DNA of 64,000 nucleotides, from assembly GCF_003367315.1 (NCBI RefSeq), contig NZ_CP031415.1:2478001-2542000 (forward strand), given 5' to 3'. Shown in pieces: positions 44,919 to 53,972 of the stretch. The notes below the pieces were generated by a model. That model worked only from the letters and a program-made list of their open reading frames with translations, searched no databases and was not told the DNA's origin. Source of the stretch: Saccharospirillum mangrovi (GTDB lineage Bacteria; Pseudomonadota; Gammaproteobacteria; Pseudomonadales; Natronospirillaceae). Within the stretch, counting starts at the first letter, position 1. Each line of letters opens with the position of its first letter. The translations under genes were made by a program, and so were the position numbers.

Positions 44919-46013
44919 TTACAGGCGGTTGGTGGTCTCGGCGTCGAACACGTGGAGGCGGTCAACGTTGACTTCCAATGCCACGTCTTCGCCAACTTTC
45001 GGCACTTTATGCACGTCCATCTTGGCGAGAATTTTCTTCTCTTCGTTAGCCATCTTGATGTGCACAACGACTTCGTGGCCCAGGGTTTCGATGATCTCAA
45101 CCTTGCCTTTCAACGGCGCGGTGTTAGACCAATCCTGTTCGTCGGACGCAGCAATGTGCTCAGGACGAATACCGACGACAACGTTTTTGCCTTTGCGTTC
45201 GGTGATGCCGGCTTTCCATTCGGCCGGGGTTTTGAACGTCAGGTCCGGGTGGACCAGTTCGCTGCCGTCGTCAGAAACTTTGAAAGTCAGGATGTTCATG
45301 TTCGGCGTACCGATGAACTGCGCTACAAACACGTTTTGCGGTGTGTCGTACAGTTCCAGCGGAGAGCCAACCTGACGCAGGTTGCCGTCGTGCAGAACGG
45401 CGATGCGGTCACCCATGGTCATGGCTTCAACCTGATCGTGGGTCACGTAAACCGAGGTGATGCCCAGGCGTTTTTGCAGGTTGGCGATTTCGGCGCGCAT
45501 GTGCACACGCAGTTCGGCGTCGAGGTTCGACAACGGCTCATCGAACAGGAACACAGACGGTTTACGAACGATGGCGCGACCGAGCGCAACACGCTGACGC
45601 TGACCACCAGACAGAGCTTTCGGTTTGCGATCCAACAGATGCGTCAGACCCAGGGTATCGGCCGCTTCGTTTACCAAACGGTCGATTTCGTCTTTCGGCA
45701 TTTTGCGCAGACGCAGACCGAAGGCGATGTTTTCGAACACAGACATGTGCGGGTACAGCGCGTAGCTCTGGAACACCATGGCTACGTCGCGATCTTTCGG
45801 GTGAACGTTGTTGACAACGCGGTCGCCGATGAACAGCTTGCCGTCGGTGATTTCTTCCAGGCCGGCGATCATACGCAGGGTGGTGGATTTACCACAGCCG
45901 GAAGGACCAACCAGGACCATGAATTCTTTGTCCTTGATCTCCAGGTTGAGGCTCTTGATGACGCTGACGTCCTCGTAGCTTTTACCGACGTTTTCAAAAG
46001 TAATACTAGCCAT
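44919..46013 (-). CDS. ugpC: Sugar ABC transporter ATPase, MalK/UgpC/MsmX type
   Basis: A 364-residue ATPase. Walker A is GPSGCGKST (about 37-45), the signature is [13 protein letters not shown], Walker B is [12 protein letters not shown], and the H-loop is VTHDQVEA. The C-terminal TOBE/regulatory domain (about 240-364, including GIRPEHI) is typical of carbohydrate importers. No permease or binding protein is in the window, so it probably serves one or more transporters elsewhere, as MsmX does. The symbol is by family only; glycerol-3-phosphate specificity is not shown. A 243-bp leader precedes it. Confidence 0.88.
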   Translation of the reverse strand: MASITFENVGKSYEDVSVIKSLNLEIKDKEFMVLVGPSGCGKSTTLRMIAGLEEITDGKLFIGDRVVNNVHPKDRDVAMVFQSYALYPHMSVFENIAFGLRLRKMPKDEIDRLVNEAADTLGLTHLLDRKPKALSGGQRQRVALGRAIVRKPSVFLFDEPLSNLDAELRVHMRAEIANLQKRLGITSVYVTHDQVEAMTMGDRIAVLHDGNLRQVGSPLELYDTPQNVFVAQFIGTPNMNILTFKVSDDGSELVHPDLTFKTPAEWKAGITERKGKNVVVGIRPEHIAASDEQDWSNTAPLKGKVEIIETLGHEVVVHIKMANEEKKILAKMDVHKVPKVGEDVALEVNVDRLHVFDAETTNRL

Positions 46014-46256
46014 GCGCTTTCACTCGTTTCTTGTCGTTATGCAAGCAACGCCTCGCGTATCACTGCGAGACCCCGACTGGACCCGGCTTTGAACACCCTG
46101 CCGACCCCATTCCAGACCGGTCTGTAATTTTCTTTCACCGCTTTGGCGGCTGCCGATCAAACTGGGCTCATCTTGACGTAATAATACTACCAAATGCAAC
46201 CCCGAAAGCCGGGCGATGGCCGTAAAGATGCAGCCGAAGCCCGTCGTTACCGGGCT
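46014..46256. other. Untranslated stretch between the UgpC-type and phosphorylase-kinase-like genes
   Basis: No gene is seen in these 243 bp. They contain the promoter/leader of the leftward ATPase gene (with TTGACG...TAATACT-like elements near 46173-46191 on the plus strand) and, at 46236-46258, a GAAGCCCG/CGGGCTTC hairpin touching the stop of the upstream gene. Confidence 0.6.
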
Positions 46257-49200
46257 TCAGCCGTTGTTGAGCTCATCGCCAGCGGCGTGCATCAAGTAGG
46301 TCACGGCTTCGAGAATGCGGCTTTTCACCCGAGCCGGTGGGTTTTGGTAGAACGCCTGCCAGGCCTGGCCGCGATATTGGTTGTAATTATCTTTCTGGGC
46401 GGGGAACTGGGCGATCCAGTTCAGACGGACGGCGTGGGAAATGATGACGTCGAGTACGACGTAATCGTCCACTTGCATACCGGGGTTGGCGCGGGCAAAT
46501 GCCAGCAGGCCAAGTAAGGCTTCGATGCACAACTGACGATAGGCCGGGCTGGGAATCTGCCCCAGCATGCGTTCAACCAGCTGCGCAAATTGCGGCTCGC
46601 CGGCGGTCATCTGATCGAGCACTGTGGCCGATTCCAGCCGCGAGCGCGGGTCGAAGCGGTCGCCCACAATCAGACCGTGGCACTGGCTCAACAAGGCCCA
46701 CAAACCGGGATGAAAATCTTCCGGCAGACGCGGCATTACGCCTTGCTGTTCACGCCATTGGAACCAGTTGCGGGCTTCGCCGAGGTCTGGCGCGCTGGTG
46801 TCGTCGTCCGAAACCGGATTCAACGGGCCGACTTCGCTGCGCAATTGCAGTGACTCGATGGCAAACAGACGTCCGACTTCGGCGGAATAGCTGCCCAGCA
46901 CGTCGCGAATGCGTGACTGAATGTCGTACGGGCTGAGCGACGCCAGCCGCTCGAACGCCTGGTCCGGTTTGAGATTTTCCGTCTGCGCCAACTGCCCCAT
47001 GATCAGCATTGCCAGGTGGCCGGGACGCAACGTCATCATGCCCTGAAACAAGTCGGGTTCGCCGCGCATCAGCGTTGACAGGATGACCAGAATTTCCTGA
47101 TTCAATACCGCCTCACGTCGGTCTTGACCGCAATTGCGGTTGATCAGCTTGAGCGTTTCTTTGTTCGACAGCGGCTCGCGAATGGTGCCCTGATCGGAAT
47201 AGGCGCGGCCGACAATGATGATGCGCTGACGCGCCAGCACTTCAGCCACGGCGTCTTCCAGACCACCCCAATATTTGCCCAGCACGCCCGCGGCTTTGCG
47301 GATGACGCTCCACAAATAGGCATCGCTGGCGCGGCGATACACTTCTTCGAGCAACACCTTTACCGTGACGCGCGGCGCGATGCCGGGGTCAAAATCCAGG
47401 CCATGCGCTTCGGCCAGATCGCTGAGAATGTCGATTTGTTCGTAGAGGTTAAGGCTGGCGCGCAGCCGCTGTACTTGCGCCTCCAGGCTTTCCACCGGCT
47501 CCAGCAAGCTGAGCATGGATGGCTGCAACGGCACTGACCGGCCCGGGTCGACCTGCAACCATTGCTTGCGCACCCGGCGCGACAGCGCCATCGCCGCCGG
47601 CACCTGGTAGTCGTTCAATTCTTCGATGCGCTCGACGCCGACTTCGTTGAGCAGTTCGCTCATTGGCCCGGTCGAGACGGCCACCTCGCCGCACTCGCCG
47701 TCCATCAGTTCGCGAATCAGCTCGTATAAGGCGTCTTTGTCGGGCGCGCTGAGCATGGGTTCGGACAGATAGATCATCATCAACGGCCGCGCCGGCTGAT
47801 CCCAATGCCGGCTGATGTAACTCAGTTCCGCCTTGATTTTCTCGCACAGCAGGCGGTTGTCGGACGCCAGATAGAACGTGTCGCGGTTTTGGAATTGCGG
47901 CAGGAAAACGCAGCTTTCACCGTTCAGCACATAAAGCTGGGCGGTCGATAACGAACGCGGCCGGCGCTGCGGTCGGCCGGTCAATCCCAATTCCCGGTTC
48001 TGGCCGATGATGTTGAATACTCGCGCCAGTTCCAGCGGCGGCAGCACACGCACCGGTTCCAGATCATCCACGGTTTCGCTGAACAGGCCGGCGTCAGCCA
48101 AGGTTCCACGCACCGCTTCGTTTTCCGCCAGCAAGCCCACCACCACTGGGGTTTTGCGCTTGTGACCGACGCGACGATGGGCGTTCAGCGGGTCGATGTC
48201 CTGGCGTTCGATGTAGCCGGCATCCAACAAGCAGCCGAGGGTATAGAGCGACTGCGCCCAGATCAGCGGTACGTTGTTGTTGGCCTGGCGTTCCTGGCTG
48301 CCTGGCTCGGCTTTCTCGGCGTCGATGCGATCGGCCGGCACAAAATACAGCTCCGGCAACAACCACTGGCCGTTGCGTTCGATGCGCAGCGCATCGAGTT
48401 TTTGCCGATAGTCAGCCGCAGTGGTGGCGTCGCCATCAAACAAAGCGTTCAGATAACAGTAGGTGAAAAACAGCGGCCACTCGGATTCGATGTGTTCGAA
48501 ATTGCGCAGTTCGTGCGCTTCGTAATGCAGCCGGTGCGGGTCTTCCAGCACCGTCTGATGGCCGTCGAGCAAAAATCGTTTGCAGCCGTAACGACCGCCC
48601 AGTTTGCCCAGAATCCGGTCGCGGGTTTTGTTGACCAGCGATGCCTTTTCGATAGCAAACGCCGGGTAACCGATGATGGATAAATCGGCGGCATCGACTT
48701 CTTTCGACATCGATTCGCGCGGCAGCAGGTTTTCCAACGTCGTCCGGCAGCGGGCGATTTCGTCCGACACCACGTGCACCACGCCCGCCTGTCCGCCACC
48801 TTCGCCAAACAGATTGACGCCACGCATCGCCTGCAACGCAGCTTTGACCATGCCGACCGACGACGCGTTGATTTCGACCCGGCCGTTGTTGATCTTGTTG
48901 CCGCGTTCCCAGATGCCGTAATCCGGCGTGCGGTAACCGCGACCGATGTACCAGACCAGATTCTGTACAAAATTCACTTCGGCGACCGTCTGCACCAGTC
49001 GCAAACCGGAGCGCGTCATGCGCGCCAGCATCAGCAAATACAGTGAAGTGGCATCGAGCTGCAGATGGCCCCATTTGTCGTCATCGACCACCACCTGACC
49101 GGAATGGGTGGCGTATTTGGCGTGCAGGGCATCGAGGGGGTTCTGGGTGTATTTGAAGCGTTCGACCTTGTGCGCCTGCCGCGTCATCGATTGCAGCAAG

Positions 49201-49463
49201 CCGCGCATCAGCCGGGTGACCGAATCGGCCAGATAGGCGGTGCGTTCGGGGTTGTCGCCGCTGCGTCGATAGGCGAGCCACAAACCCCAGACGGCTTGGA
49301 TGGAGTAGACGTTGTCGCGTACCCAGGCGTCGGTGTAGTCGCCGTGACCGTTAACGTCGGTGCTGGCCGGAAACAGCCCGGTAACGGCATCCTGTCGACT
49401 CAGGATGACGGCGTCGACCGCATCAAACCAGGCATTGAGACTGTCGGGTCCGGGATTGGGCAT
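46257..49463 (-). CDS. Phosphorylase kinase alpha/beta-subunit homologue (GH15-like)
   Basis: A 1068-residue protein whose N-terminal half is an (alpha/alpha)6 GH15-type domain. It contains AWVRDNVYSIQAVWGLW (46-62), WGHLQLDATSLYLLMLA, GIWERGNKINNGRVEINAS (about 183-201) and EWPLFFTYCYLNALF. These match the regulatory alpha subunit of animal phosphorylase kinase, and they are collinear to the C-terminus, where LWALLSQCHGL and PSPAYRQLCIEALL match its calmodulin-binding end. It does not look like a secreted glucoamylase: no signal peptide, and it is nearly as long as the eukaryotic subunit (about 1235). No kinase (gamma) or phosphorylase gene is in the window. Function in bacteria is not settled; glycogen or maltodextrin control is inferred. 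Confidence 0.85.
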   Translation of the reverse strand: MPNPGPDSLNAWFDAVDAVILSRQDAVTGLFPASTDVNGHGDYTDAWVRDNVYSIQAVWGLWLAYRRSGDNPERTAYLADSVTRLMRGLLQSMTRQAHKVERFKYTQNPLDALHAKYATHSGQVVVDDDKWGHLQLDATSLYLLMLARMTRSGLRLVQTVAEVNFVQNLVWYIGRGYRTPDYGIWERGNKINNGRVEINASSVGMVKAALQAMRGVNLFGEGGGQAGVVHVVSDEIARCRTTLENLLPRESMSKEVDAADLSIIGYPAFAIEKASLVNKTRDRILGKLGGRYGCKRFLLDGHQTVLEDPHRLHYEAHELRNFEHIESEWPLFFTYCYLNALFDGDATTAADYRQKLDALRIERNGQWLLPELYFVPADRIDAEKAEPGSQERQANNNVPLIWAQSLYTLGCLLDAGYIERQDIDPLNAHRRVGHKRKTPVVVGLLAENEAVRGTLADAGLFSETVDDLEPVRVLPPLELARVFNIIGQNRELGLTGRPQRRPRSLSTAQLYVLNGESCVFLPQFQNRDTFYLASDNRLLCEKIKAELSYISRHWDQPARPLMMIYLSEPMLSAPDKDALYELIRELMDGECGEVAVSTGPMSELLNEVGVERIEELNDYQVPAAMALSRRVRKQWLQVDPGRSVPLQPSMLSLLEPVESLEAQVQRLRASLNLYEQIDILSDLAEAHGLDFDPGIAPRVTVKVLLEEVYRRASDAYLWSVIRKAAGVLGKYWGGLEDAVAEVLARQRIIIVGRAYSDQGTIREPLSNKETLKLINRNCGQDRREAVLNQEILVILSTLMRGEPDLFQGMMTLRPGHLAMLIMGQLAQTENLKPDQAFERLASLSPYDIQSRIRDVLGSYSAEVGRLFAIESLQLRSEVGPLNPVSDDDTSAPDLGEARNWFQWREQQGVMPRLPEDFHPGLWALLSQCHGLIVGDRFDPRSRLESATVLDQMTAGEPQFAQLVERMLGQIPSPAYRQLCIEALLGLLAFARANPGMQVDDYVVLDVIISHAVRLNWIAQFPAQKDNYNQYRGQAWQAFYQNPPARVKSRILEAVTYLMHAAGDELNNG

Positions 49464-49583
49464 TCACTGGCGCCTACTGCACCGCCTTGGGGACCTGCCT
49501 TACAGAACAGGCACCCAAGACGGGTTCAAGTTGAGGTTGTTGACTGAACCATCCTTACCAAGCAAAACCATAGCCAAGCACAA

Positions 49584-50213
49584 TCAGCCGGCCAGTTCGC
49601 AGGCTTCACGGGCCAGTTGTTCGATACGTGCCCAGTCGCCCTGGTTCAGTGCATCGGCCGGCACAATCCAGGAGCCACCGACGCAGGCAACGTTGTCGAG
49701 TGCCAGATAGTCGCGGAAGTCCTTCACCGAAATACCGCCGGTCGGGCAAAAGCGCACGTCCGGGAACGGACCGGCAAAGGCTTTCAACGCCGACACACCG
49801 CCGGAAGCCGCTGCCGGGAAGAATTTGAAATGGGTGTAACCCAGCTCCATGCCCTGCATCATTTCCGACACGCTGGCGACCGCCGGCAGAAACGGCATAG
49901 CAGCCTGGCGACCGGCTTCGAGCAGACGCGGTGTAGCGCCGGGGCTGATGGCGAAATCGGCGCCAACGTCTTCCAGCTGTTTCAGTTGGTCGACCCGGGT
50001 CACGGTGCCGGCACCGACGATCACGCCGTCGACTTTTTTCATTTCGGCAATGACTTCAATCGCCGCTTCAGTGCGCAAAGTCACTTCCAGGACTTTCAGA
50101 CCGCCCGCTTTCAGCGCTTCGGCCAGGGGCTTGGCGTCTTCCACGCGGCTGACCGCCAGCACCGGCATTACCGGGTAGGCCTGTTGCAGAATATCGCTGA
50201 CTTGGTAACTCAT
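49584..50213 (-). CDS. eda: KDPG/KHG aldolase
   Basis: A 209-residue class I aldolase that splits 2-keto-3-deoxy-6-phosphogluconate into pyruvate and glyceraldehyde-3-phosphate, the last step of the Entner-Doudoroff pathway. E43 and R47 in EVTLRT and the Schiff-base lysine K130 in HFKFFPAAA are present, as is PTGGIS near residue 158. It is the last gene of a leftward block zwf-pgl-edd-glk-eda, 30 bp after glk. Confidence 0.97.
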   Translation of the reverse strand: MSYQVSDILQQAYPVMPVLAVSRVEDAKPLAEALKAGGLKVLEVTLRTEAAIEVIAEMKKVDGVIVGAGTVTRVDQLKQLEDVGADFAISPGATPRLLEAGRQAAMPFLPAVASVSEMMQGMELGYTHFKFFPAAASGGVSALKAFAGPFPDVRFCPTGGISVKDFRDYLALDNVACVGGSWIVPADALNQGDWARIEQLAREACELAG

Positions 50214-50243
50214 GTTGCTCTCCTTTAAGCCTGTATGCCCGTC

Positions 50244-51248
50244 TTAGCGAGCGTTGAGGCGATGATTCAGAACGGCCGCTGCACCCAGCAGACCCGGTTG
50301 TTTGGACACCACCACGTAAGTCGGCACACTGGCGACGAAATCGCGCAGTCGGCCTTTGGCTTCAAAGCGCGCCCGGAACTGGCTGGTGGCGAAAAAGTCG
50401 ACGAAACGCGGCACGATGCCACCGGCAATGTAGACGCCGCCCTTGGCGCCCAGCATCAACGCAACATCCCCGGCGTAACTGCCCAGAATGGCGCAGAACC
50501 GAGCCAGTGCTTCTTCGCACAGCGGGTCGGTCCGATCCAGAGCGCGCTGCGAAATTTCCGCGGCTTTTAAGCTTTGAGCCGCCACACCTTGGCGATCACA
50601 CAACGCCTGGTAAGTGTTTTCCAGACCCATGCCGGAAATCAGCCGCTCGGCAGAAACGCGCTCGTACTTTTTCAGCAGGAATTTCAAAATATCGATTTCA
50701 ACCAGATCCGACGGCGCGAAATTCACGTGGCTGCCTTCTGTTTGCAAGGTCACAGGGCCGGAATCGCTGAACGCCAGGCCGGCCACACCCAGGCCGGTGC
50801 CGGGGCCGGTGACTGCCATCGGCCAGCCGGGCAGACCTTCGCCAGGGCCGACTTTTACAACATCGTCAGTGCCCAGGTGCGGAATCGCGTTGGCCAGCGC
50901 ATTGAAATCGTTAATGAAGTGCAGTGACGCCAGACCGATGTCTGCCTGCAGTTCGCGCACGCTGAACGACCAGGTGTGGTTGGTCATGGTGATGCGGTCC
51001 TGGTCGGTCGGGCAGGCAATCGCCATAACCGCGTGTTCGGGGCGGTCGTAATCGGCGGCCGGACCAGCCAGATAGGCACGGATGGCATCGGCGATGGTGT
51101 CGTATTCAGCGCCGTTCAGCGCTGCCACGGCAACCAGATCGGCCTCGGCCAGTTGCGGACCTTGCGCCGGATCGAACTGTTGCAACGGTGCCAGCGCGAA
51201 GCGGGCGTTGGTGCCGCCGATGTCGGCGATCAAACCGTATTGGGCCAT
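50244..51248 (-). CDS. glk: Glucokinase
   Basis: A 334-residue ATP-dependent glucokinase, close in length to E. coli Glk (321). It has the phosphate-binding DIGGTNARFAL at 9-19, the sugar-binding FINDFNALA near 113 and GPGTGLGVAGL near 150. It phosphorylates intracellular glucose to feed zwf. It starts 2 bp after the edd stop on the same strand, so it is translated with edd. Confidence 0.96.
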   Translation of the reverse strand: MAQYGLIADIGGTNARFALAPLQQFDPAQGPQLAEADLVAVAALNGAEYDTIADAIRAYLAGPAADYDRPEHAVMAIACPTDQDRITMTNHTWSFSVRELQADIGLASLHFINDFNALANAIPHLGTDDVVKVGPGEGLPGWPMAVTGPGTGLGVAGLAFSDSGPVTLQTEGSHVNFAPSDLVEIDILKFLLKKYERVSAERLISGMGLENTYQALCDRQGVAAQSLKAAEISQRALDRTDPLCEEALARFCAILGSYAGDVALMLGAKGGVYIAGGIVPRFVDFFATSQFRARFEAKGRLRDFVASVPTYVVVSKQPGLLGAAAVLNHRLNAR

Positions 51249-51250
51249 GC

Positions 51251-53077
51251 TTATTCCTCGAAATCTTCAAAGCGGAAAATGGTTGCACCCTCTTGCGCGG
51301 TATTGACCGCCGCACGCATCGGCGCGAACAGTTCGCGACCGACACCAAACTGGTTGCCAGACAGATCGGCCACCACCGGCTGGCGCTTGGCCCACTCGGT
51401 TGTATCGACCTTCACTTCAACAGTGCCGGCATCGGCATCCAGACGGATGATGTCGCCCGCCTGTACACGCGCCAACGGGCCGCCCTCGCTGGCTTCCGGC
51501 GACATGTGAATGGCCGCCGGCACCTTGCCAGACGCGCCACTCATGCGGCCATCGGTGACCAAGGCGACTTTAAAACCGCGATCCAGCAACACGCCCAGCG
51601 GCGGTGTCAGTTTGTGCAGTTCCGGCATGCCGTTGGCTTTCGGGCCCTGGAAGCGGACGACGACAACGCAGTCGCGATCCAGCTCGCCGGCTTTGAACGC
51701 CTGCTGCAAATCGTGCTGGCTTTCGAACACAACCGCCGGACCTTCGATGATGCGATGTTCCGCTTTGACCGCCGATACCTTGATCACGCCGGTACCGAGG
51801 TTGCCCTTCAACACTTCCAGGCCGCCTTGCGGGCTGAACGGATTGCTGGCCGGACGCACGATGTCTTCGTCCAGCGAAACCTTGGTGCCAGGGCGGAAAT
51901 CGATGTCGTCGCCATTCAGGAACGGCTCCTGGGTGTAGCGGTCCAGGCCGGTTCCAAAAATGGTTTTCACATCGCCGTGCAACAAACCGGCGCCGAGCAG
52001 TTCACCCATCACGTAACCCAGACCGCCGGCGGCGTGGAAATGGTTCACGTCGGCCATGCCGTTCGGGTAAACATGCGCCAGCGTCGGCACGACGGTGGAC
52101 AGATCGGAGAAGTCTTCCCAGGTCAGCACGATGCCGGCTGCGCGTGCCATGGCGATCATGTGGATGGTCAGGTTGGTGGAACCGCCGGTGGCGAGCAGAC
52201 CGACGATGCCGTTAACAAAGGCTTTCTCGTCGAGCACATCGGCGATCGGCGTGTATTGACCGTTTTGTTTGGTCAGACGAATCGCCTGTTGCGCCGCTTC
52301 GCGGGTCAGCGCATCGCGCATCGGGTTTTCCGGGTTCACGAAGCTGGAACCGGGCAGATGCAGCCCCATGAATTCCATCAGCATCTGGTTAGAATTCGCA
52401 GTGCCATAAAAGGTGCAGGTGCCGGCGCTGTGGTAGGAATCGGATTCGGCTTGCAGCAGTTCGTCGCGGCCGACTTTGCCTTCGGCGTATTCCTGACGCA
52501 CGCGCGCTTTTTCTTTGTTTGGCAGACCCGACGGCATCGGGCCAGCCGGTACAAAGACCGACGGCAGGTAACCAAAACGCAAAGCGCCAATCACCAGACC
52601 GGGAACGATTTTGTCGCACACGCCCAGATAGAGCGCGGCATCGAACATGTTGTGTGACAGCGCCACGCCCGTTGCCATGGCAATGGTGTCGCGACTGAAC
52701 AGGCTCAGCTCCATACCCGGCTGACCTTGAGTCACGCCGTCGCACATCGCCGGTACGCCACCAGCAACCTGAGCGGTGCAACCCATTTCGCGCACAGCCT
52801 GTTTGATGATGTTGGGGAAACGCTCGTACGGCTGGTGCGCGCTCAACATATCGTTGTACGCGGTGACGATGCCCAGGTTGGCCTGGTTCATCATCTTGAT
52901 GGTGTTCTTTTCGTCTTCCGAGCAGGCGGCGAAGCCGTGCGCCAGATTGCCGCAGCTTAATTGGCGGCGATCGGGAATTTGTTCACCGGCATCGCGCATG
53001 CGCTCCAAATAGCGCCGACGCGACGGGCCGCTGCGCTCGATGATGCGTGCGGTGACGCTTTGCAAGGTGGCATTCAT
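51251..53077 (-). CDS. edd: 6-phosphogluconate dehydratase
   Basis: A 608-residue IlvD/Edd-family dehydratase that converts 6-phosphogluconate to KDPG. The iron-sulfur cysteines are expected in [17 protein letters not shown] and [12 protein letters not shown] (about 155 and 190-200), both present, and the Edd-specific N-terminus has [16 protein letters not shown]. It needs a [4Fe-4S] cluster and is oxygen sensitive. Part of the ED block; a repeat-bearing gap separates it from pgl. Confidence 0.97.
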   Translation of the reverse strand: MNATLQSVTARIIERSGPSRRRYLERMRDAGEQIPDRRQLSCGNLAHGFAACSEDEKNTIKMMNQANLGIVTAYNDMLSAHQPYERFPNIIKQAVREMGCTAQVAGGVPAMCDGVTQGQPGMELSLFSRDTIAMATGVALSHNMFDAALYLGVCDKIVPGLVIGALRFGYLPSVFVPAGPMPSGLPNKEKARVRQEYAEGKVGRDELLQAESDSYHSAGTCTFYGTANSNQMLMEFMGLHLPGSSFVNPENPMRDALTREAAQQAIRLTKQNGQYTPIADVLDEKAFVNGIVGLLATGGSTNLTIHMIAMARAAGIVLTWEDFSDLSTVVPTLAHVYPNGMADVNHFHAAGGLGYVMGELLGAGLLHGDVKTIFGTGLDRYTQEPFLNGDDIDFRPGTKVSLDEDIVRPASNPFSPQGGLEVLKGNLGTGVIKVSAVKAEHRIIEGPAVVFESQHDLQQAFKAGELDRDCVVVVRFQGPKANGMPELHKLTPPLGVLLDRGFKVALVTDGRMSGASGKVPAAIHMSPEASEGGPLARVQAGDIIRLDADAGTVEVKVDTTEWAKRQPVVADLSGNQFGVGRELFAPMRAAVNTAQEGATIFRFEDFEE

Positions 53078-53101
53078 TTAACTCTACCTCTGTATTTTTT
53101 T

Positions 53102-53176
53102 CGGGAGACGCTGGACGGGAAACGGGAGACGCTAAAACCGGTAACCAGCGCTCGGCGTCTCCCGTTTAGCGTCTAG
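53102..53176. repeat. Imperfect palindromic repeat between pgl and edd
   Basis: The stretch centred on CGGGAGACGCTAAAACCGGT is partly self-complementary (CGGGAGACGCT against GGCGTCTCCCG) and matches, in the opposite orientation, the repeat on the other side of pgl. It fills the 103-bp gap between genes. Confidence 0.8.
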
Positions 53177-53180
53177 CAGC

Positions 53181-53873
53181 TCATTCAGCCCAATAGACCG
53201 AGACTGGCGTCAGTGTTTGCTTCAGCACCGAGCGAACCGGCAACTCCACCACCGGACCATCACCCAGCGCGGCTTCCAGCACTGGCTTTTTGCCAGCGCC
53301 GGTTAAATGCAGCACGATCCAGTCGCTGTGCAGGATGCGTTTTAAGGTCAGCGTCATGCGGGCGTGCGGTGCGGTTTTCGGTACCACGCCGCAGCAGTCG
53401 ATGTGCGCCTGGGTGTCCAAGGCTTTTCCCAGCGTCTCGGCACCAGGGAAAAACGAAGCGGTGTGGCCGTCTTCGCCCATGCCCAGCAAGGTAACGGTCA
53501 GTTGCTCAGGCAGTGCCGCCAGGGCTTTGTTTAAACTGGCTTCGGCTTCAAACGGCGTAGCGTGCGCGCTCTTATGCGGAATAAAACGCGCGGCGGCGGC
53601 TTTGTTTTGTAGCAGGTGCGTACGCACCAGTTTTTCGTTGCTGTCGTCGTCGCTGGGGTCGACCCAACGTTCGTCGACCAAGGTGATGGTCACTTTCGAC
53701 CAATCCAGATCGGCCACGCTCAGCGCCTTAAACAAATCCACCGGCGTGCGACCACCGGACACCGCCAGACCGGCTTCACCGGTTTCAGTAATGGCCGTTG
53801 CCAAACGATCAATAATGTCACCGGCCAGTTGTTCAGTCAGCGCTTCGCGGCTGTCGAAATCGAGTTGTTGCAT
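53181..53873 (-). CDS. pgl: 6-phosphogluconolactonase
   Basis: A 230-residue DevB/Pgl-type lactonase that hydrolyses 6-phosphogluconolactone to 6-phosphogluconate between zwf and edd. It has AVSGGRTPVDLF near 37-48, VTLVDERWVDPSDDDSN near 62-78 and LLGMGEDGHTASFFPG near 130-145, all family signatures. Bracketed by two inverted copies of a repeat, unlike its neighbours. Confidence 0.96.
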   Translation of the reverse strand: MQQLDFDSREALTEQLAGDIIDRLATAITETGEAGLAVSGGRTPVDLFKALSVADLDWSKVTITLVDERWVDPSDDDSNEKLVRTHLLQNKAAAARFIPHKSAHATPFEAEASLNKALAALPEQLTVTLLGMGEDGHTASFFPGAETLGKALDTQAHIDCCGVVPKTAPHARMTLTLKRILHSDWIVLHLTGAGKKPVLEAALGDGPVVELPVRSVLKQTLTPVSVYWAE

Positions 53874-53892
53874 TTGGATATCCTTCGGCTAT

Positions 53893-53970
53893 CGGAAGAC
53901 GCGAAACGGAAGACGCTTGACGCTGGCTAGCGGTTTTAGCGTCTCCCGTCTCCCGTCAAGCGTTCAGCGT
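53893..53970. repeat. Imperfect palindromic repeat between zwf and pgl
   Basis: The complement of this stretch aligns with 53102-53176 through GGGAGACGCTAAAACCG, CCAGCG and GCGTCTTCCGTTT-like blocks. The two copies thus face each other across pgl. This copy fills the 99-bp gap before zwf. Confidence 0.8.
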
Positions 53971-53972
53971 CA

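Noticed and set aside
44883-46127. Long open frame antisense to the UgpC-type gene (about 414 codons)
   Set aside because: The opposite strand encodes an unmistakable ABC ATPase with every motif; the antisense product shows none.
46199-46256. Riboswitch upstream of the UgpC-type gene
   Set aside because: There are hairpins but no conserved riboswitch core that I can recognise.
51188-52657. Long open frame antisense to edd (about 489 codons)
   Set aside because: It is a shadow of edd; low-complexity composition and no motif.
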